Shown: positions 61,440 through 64,000 of the stretch, one piece after another
Layout of the letters: each line of letters starts with the position of its first letter
How positions within the stretch are numbered: position 1 is the first letter of the stretch
From: Chrysoporthe austroafricana
Taxonomy: Eukaryota; Ascomycota; Sordariomycetes; Diaporthales; Cryphonectriaceae
Direction of reading: 5' to 3'
Length of the DNA: 64,000 nt
Assembly: GCA_001051155.2 (NCBI GenBank)
Contig: JYIP02000007.1
Location: forward strand, 4,156,342-4,220,341
Made by a program: the position numbers and the translations under genes
Notes under the pieces: generated by a model
Told to the model about the DNA's origin: nothing
The model's input: the letters and a program-made list of their open reading frames with translations, nothing else
Databases searched by the model: none

Positions 61440-62840
61440 TCTCGAGGACTGACACCAGAGCGAATGACTGCAGAGGGCTGTTTGAAAGAGTCAATCCTGG
61501 CCACAAGCATATGCTTATTCGGGAATATCACTAGAATTATACATATCGAGGTATTCCAAGTCCAACCAGAGGACCCGGGTGGGGAGCGGCCAGGCGGCCA
61601 CAGGGCGTCGACCCGCCCAAGAACAGAAAGCATATTGTGATGATGTTGGTCTGTGCTATCGCCTTTTCTAGACACCTACAAGCCGACGTTTCCTGGAGCG
61701 AGATGAGATAAACCAAACTGGTCCCCGCATTATGCCTTCCGTCTGTGATACATATAGATGCGCACCAGAAGTTTAGGGCAAAACGGTGAACGCCTGGCTG
61801 TCAGAATGGATCACAAGAGTAGGTCACGCAGTGTTTTTGGTACCTTTTTATAGGTAGTTTGCCGTACCTAAAAGGGTCTCTCTGGCTCTGCGATTTTAGC
61901 ACTAACCGGCGCCCTATGCGCCTCCAGCGTGCGTCGCAGGGAGTAATACGGTCGTGCATGTCGTTCAGTGTCTCGGCCTGCAGGACGACAGAACGCGGCG
62001 CAATGAGGACCAGACCTGCAGGACGGGGCCTTGTAGCAAGCCAGGGTCGCTTGCGAGGATTGTCGAAGCTCGTTTTCCCAGACATAATGATAGCACGTGA
62101 TTCCGGGAATATATTTGCTAATGGCCTGGCAGACCTGTCTCAACACCTATGACGTTGAGTTGTCTTGCTCTAGGTTATATTTGAAAGGTCCTATTGAATG
62201 ATGTTGCGCCGTGCATTTCTGTATCCGATGCCCTCACTGGCACGCAGCTTAGCAAGAGCTTTAGAATAAGTTTTTGATCTTAGTAATTCTATCCTGAATC
62301 AACCACCACTTGCCATTGGTGTCGCGATTCGTATCATGTTACTTATATGAAAGAAGCTTGATCAACACTTCACATGGTTGGAGATATAGAGGCCAGTGTA
62401 TTCTGATGAGCTTATTAGTGAGTAAATGATGAGGTATCATACTGGACTACTGCTCAGACCTCCTTAGAAAGAACTATGTGGAAGAAAAAATGGAGGAGGC
62501 AGGAGTAGCTGTGCTGCTCAGCTTTCGCCACATACGCCTGTTTGAAGAATTGAGATCTACGGTCTTCGGGTTGATTCTAGACCACCAGAGGCAACAGCTA
62601 GCTGGCCCCATCCCTTGTTAGTATCCTGATCCTTCGCCAAAGTGGGAAGTGGTCAATCGAAGCAGGTGGGCCGTGCACCAGGCTGTCAACTATTTAACGG
62701 CACCTCCCCCAGCAGCCCATTCTGATTCCTATTTGTGTTCACTTCTTGTCTATCACCTGTCAAAGACACACCCACAAGCTCATCACACAAATTCTCATCA
62801 ACCACAAAGATATCAGTTATCAATGAAAATACAGGCCTAT
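61440..62840. other. no supported gene
   Basis: Frames at 61.42-61.68 and 61.80-62.15 kb are shadows of each other on both strands without motifs. The remainder is AT-balanced sequence with no structure I can name. Confidence 0.5.
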
Positions 62841-62849
62841 ATCGGAGAG

Positions 62850-62945
62850 ACCCCAACCTAAGGGGGCAGCCCCGCCTCCCCAGGCTAGGGGCTCTCTAGC
62901 TCTGCCTCCCCAGCCTGGTGGCCTCCCCAGCCTGGTGACCACCCA
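62850..62945. repeat. short direct repeats CCTCCCCAGCCTGGTGG
   Basis: CCTCCCCAGGCTAGGGG, CCTCCCCAGCCTGGTGG and CCTCCCCAGCCTGGTGA occur in succession between about 62874 and 62939, with units of 15-32 bases. Confidence 0.5.
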
Positions 62946-63168
62946 AATTGCGCGATATCGCCATCGTCTGGGACGCCACCGCCAGAGAGGAGTTCGGAGC
63001 GGCGAACTATCCATTGTACGTTAGTTCAAGTATATTATCTTTTCCCTTTATAACCGCTGGAACTACAAAATGCCAATCCTTCATCTACCAGAACCAGAGT
63101 CCGTAGACCTAGAGAGTGCTTCTGCACAATCCTCACACACAACCCGGGCTAGGTCAGCCTCGAGGTGG

Positions 63169-63248
63169 CCGAGATTCATGCGTTGGTAGGCGAGGTGCTC
63201 CGATAGAGACACCATAATTCGACGAGCACCTCGCCAACCAAATCTCGG
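63169..63248. repeat. long imperfect hairpin, about 25-bp stem
   Basis: The left arm CCGAGATT, (CATGCG), TTGGTAGGCGAGGTGCTC and the right arm GAGCACCTCGCCAACC, AAATCTCGG pair over nearly their whole length, enclosing a 23-base loop. It could be a miniature transposon end-to-end fold-back or a transcribed hairpin; no tRNA-like features. Confidence 0.5.
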
Positions 63249-63249
63249 A

Positions 63250-64000
63250 AACCTGGATGGTCGCACCGGCGACCTGAAAGAGCGACGCACTAAGAAGCAA
63301 ACATCATCACCTGAACATCAACACCGAATCATTCGAACATCAACGCTCGGCCACCTTAACATGAGAGCCCTGAGTTACTTGTTCAACTAGGAAGGAAAAG
63401 GTTGAGGTTGGGATGACAATAACTGGGTAGACCCGCGAGGGGGGGCGGTGGATCTGAATGTCTTTGCGGATACTCTCCAAGCTTACCTTTATGCATGGCT
63501 TTCGACAGCAGAAATCAAATTATTAGCATCCGCGACTAAGTCGAAAACACGTGACAATCCACAGAATATGAGCGCTCTTCTTCGGCGCTGTAAGGGCCGG
63601 CGGGTTTGCTAGCTCCCATGCGATAGCGACGATATCCTGCCAAAACGGCTCGTGCACTATCGTGATTATCTTAGCATGAGACCTGGATAGACTTGAAAGC
63701 CCACAGAATAACTTATAAGCGTGCACATCATACACACATGAGCTAGAGATGGGATCTCCGTGGCACGGCGAGACTCGGGGGGGGGGGCGCAGGGACTTAG
63801 TTAGCCCGCACACGTGGGAGCGATAATGGACGAGTTCTCCATGTGCTCCAATGTAGGTCTGTAGGTCTTGTTGAACCCCCCCCAAGAAAAAAATTTGAGC
63901 CATACATCCTCAGGCCGTTTGCCATATAGAAAGGTGCGATCTGCACATGCGAGAGGCAGAGCCGTTTTACTCCCCGCCGCCCTAAGCACGATTTATTTCC
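63250..64000. other. no supported gene at window end
   Basis: A 126-codon minus frame (63903-63523; SRSHAKIITIVHEPFWQDIV, AIAWELANPPALTAPKKSA) has a protein-like second half and could be the 3' part of a gene entering from beyond the window or a relic. A G-tract at 63779-63787 and a C-tract at 63877-63885 border it. No family recognised. Confidence 0.5.

Noticed and set aside
61801..62152. Overlapping 94-97 codon frames on both strands
   Set aside because: No motif in any frame; equal plausibility on both strands indicates chance.

Overview
The window looks like an accessory, repeat-rich (possibly subtelomeric) piece of a filamentous ascomycete genome, most likely a Sordariomycete; I cannot name the species. 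The evidence is short spliceosomal introns with fungal signals (GTAAGT-type donors, CTAAC or CTNAC branch sites, CAG/TAG acceptors), several fungus-specific multicopy families, transposon relics with RIP-like C-to-T/G-to-A decay, and many solo LTRs. There are no bacterial operons, CRISPR arrays or rRNA genes, and no convincing tRNA.

Layout. 0-2.2 kb: broken PDR-type ABC transporter on the minus strand. 5.1-6.7 kb: coiled-coil gene with one intron and one frameshift, abutting a solo LTR. 8.5-11.4 kb: a decayed paralogue of the 17.4-18.6 kb gene, then an HNH_2-type nuclease pseudogene. 15.5-17.2 kb: DUF7924-family gene with one stop and one frameshift. 17.4-18.6 kb: apparently intact three-exon gene with a PD-(D/E)XK-like signature. 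19.4-23.2 kb: solo LTR and GC-rich minisatellites. 23.25-26 kb: a fungal membrane/coiled-coil protein gene whose 5' half is a tandem array of duplicated, phase-compatible exons. 26-32 kb: mostly uninterpretable, with one small spliced gene at 30.1-30.6 kb. 32.0-35.2 kb: a divergent pair, an FHA-like/protein-kinase gene and a gene for a protein with repeated nuclear-localisation motifs. 35.3-41.1 kb: tandem duplications, solo LTRs, a kinase fragment and a nested transposon cluster. 41.45-43.03 kb: intact five-exon SRPK-like kinase. 43.8-50.3 kb: relics (second DUF7924 copy, BCS1-like AAA ATPase, GDE1/PHO81-type SPX-ankyrin-GDPD protein) and a second copy of an unnamed mobile gene. 51.2-53.6 kb: decayed paralogue of the NLS-repeat gene, split by a Fot1/pogo-type transposon with clean terminal inverted repeats and TA target duplication. 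55.2-57.6 kb: intact 795-codon ORF joining a heptad minisatellite, a restriction-endonuclease-like region and a kinase-like domain. 57.6-64 kb: sparse, with a second Fot1-like fragment.

Functional picture. The recognisable genes are mostly nuclease-like (DUF7924, HNH_2, two PD-(D/E)XK-like types) and kinase-like families known in fungi as expanded, fast-evolving accessory genes, several with a broken second copy nearby. Conserved core genes appear only as wreckage (ABC transporter, BCS1, GDE1/PHO81). The most unusual structure is the tandem exon array at 24.6-26.0 kb. Exon coordinates are my manual reading of splice signals; no transcript data were available.
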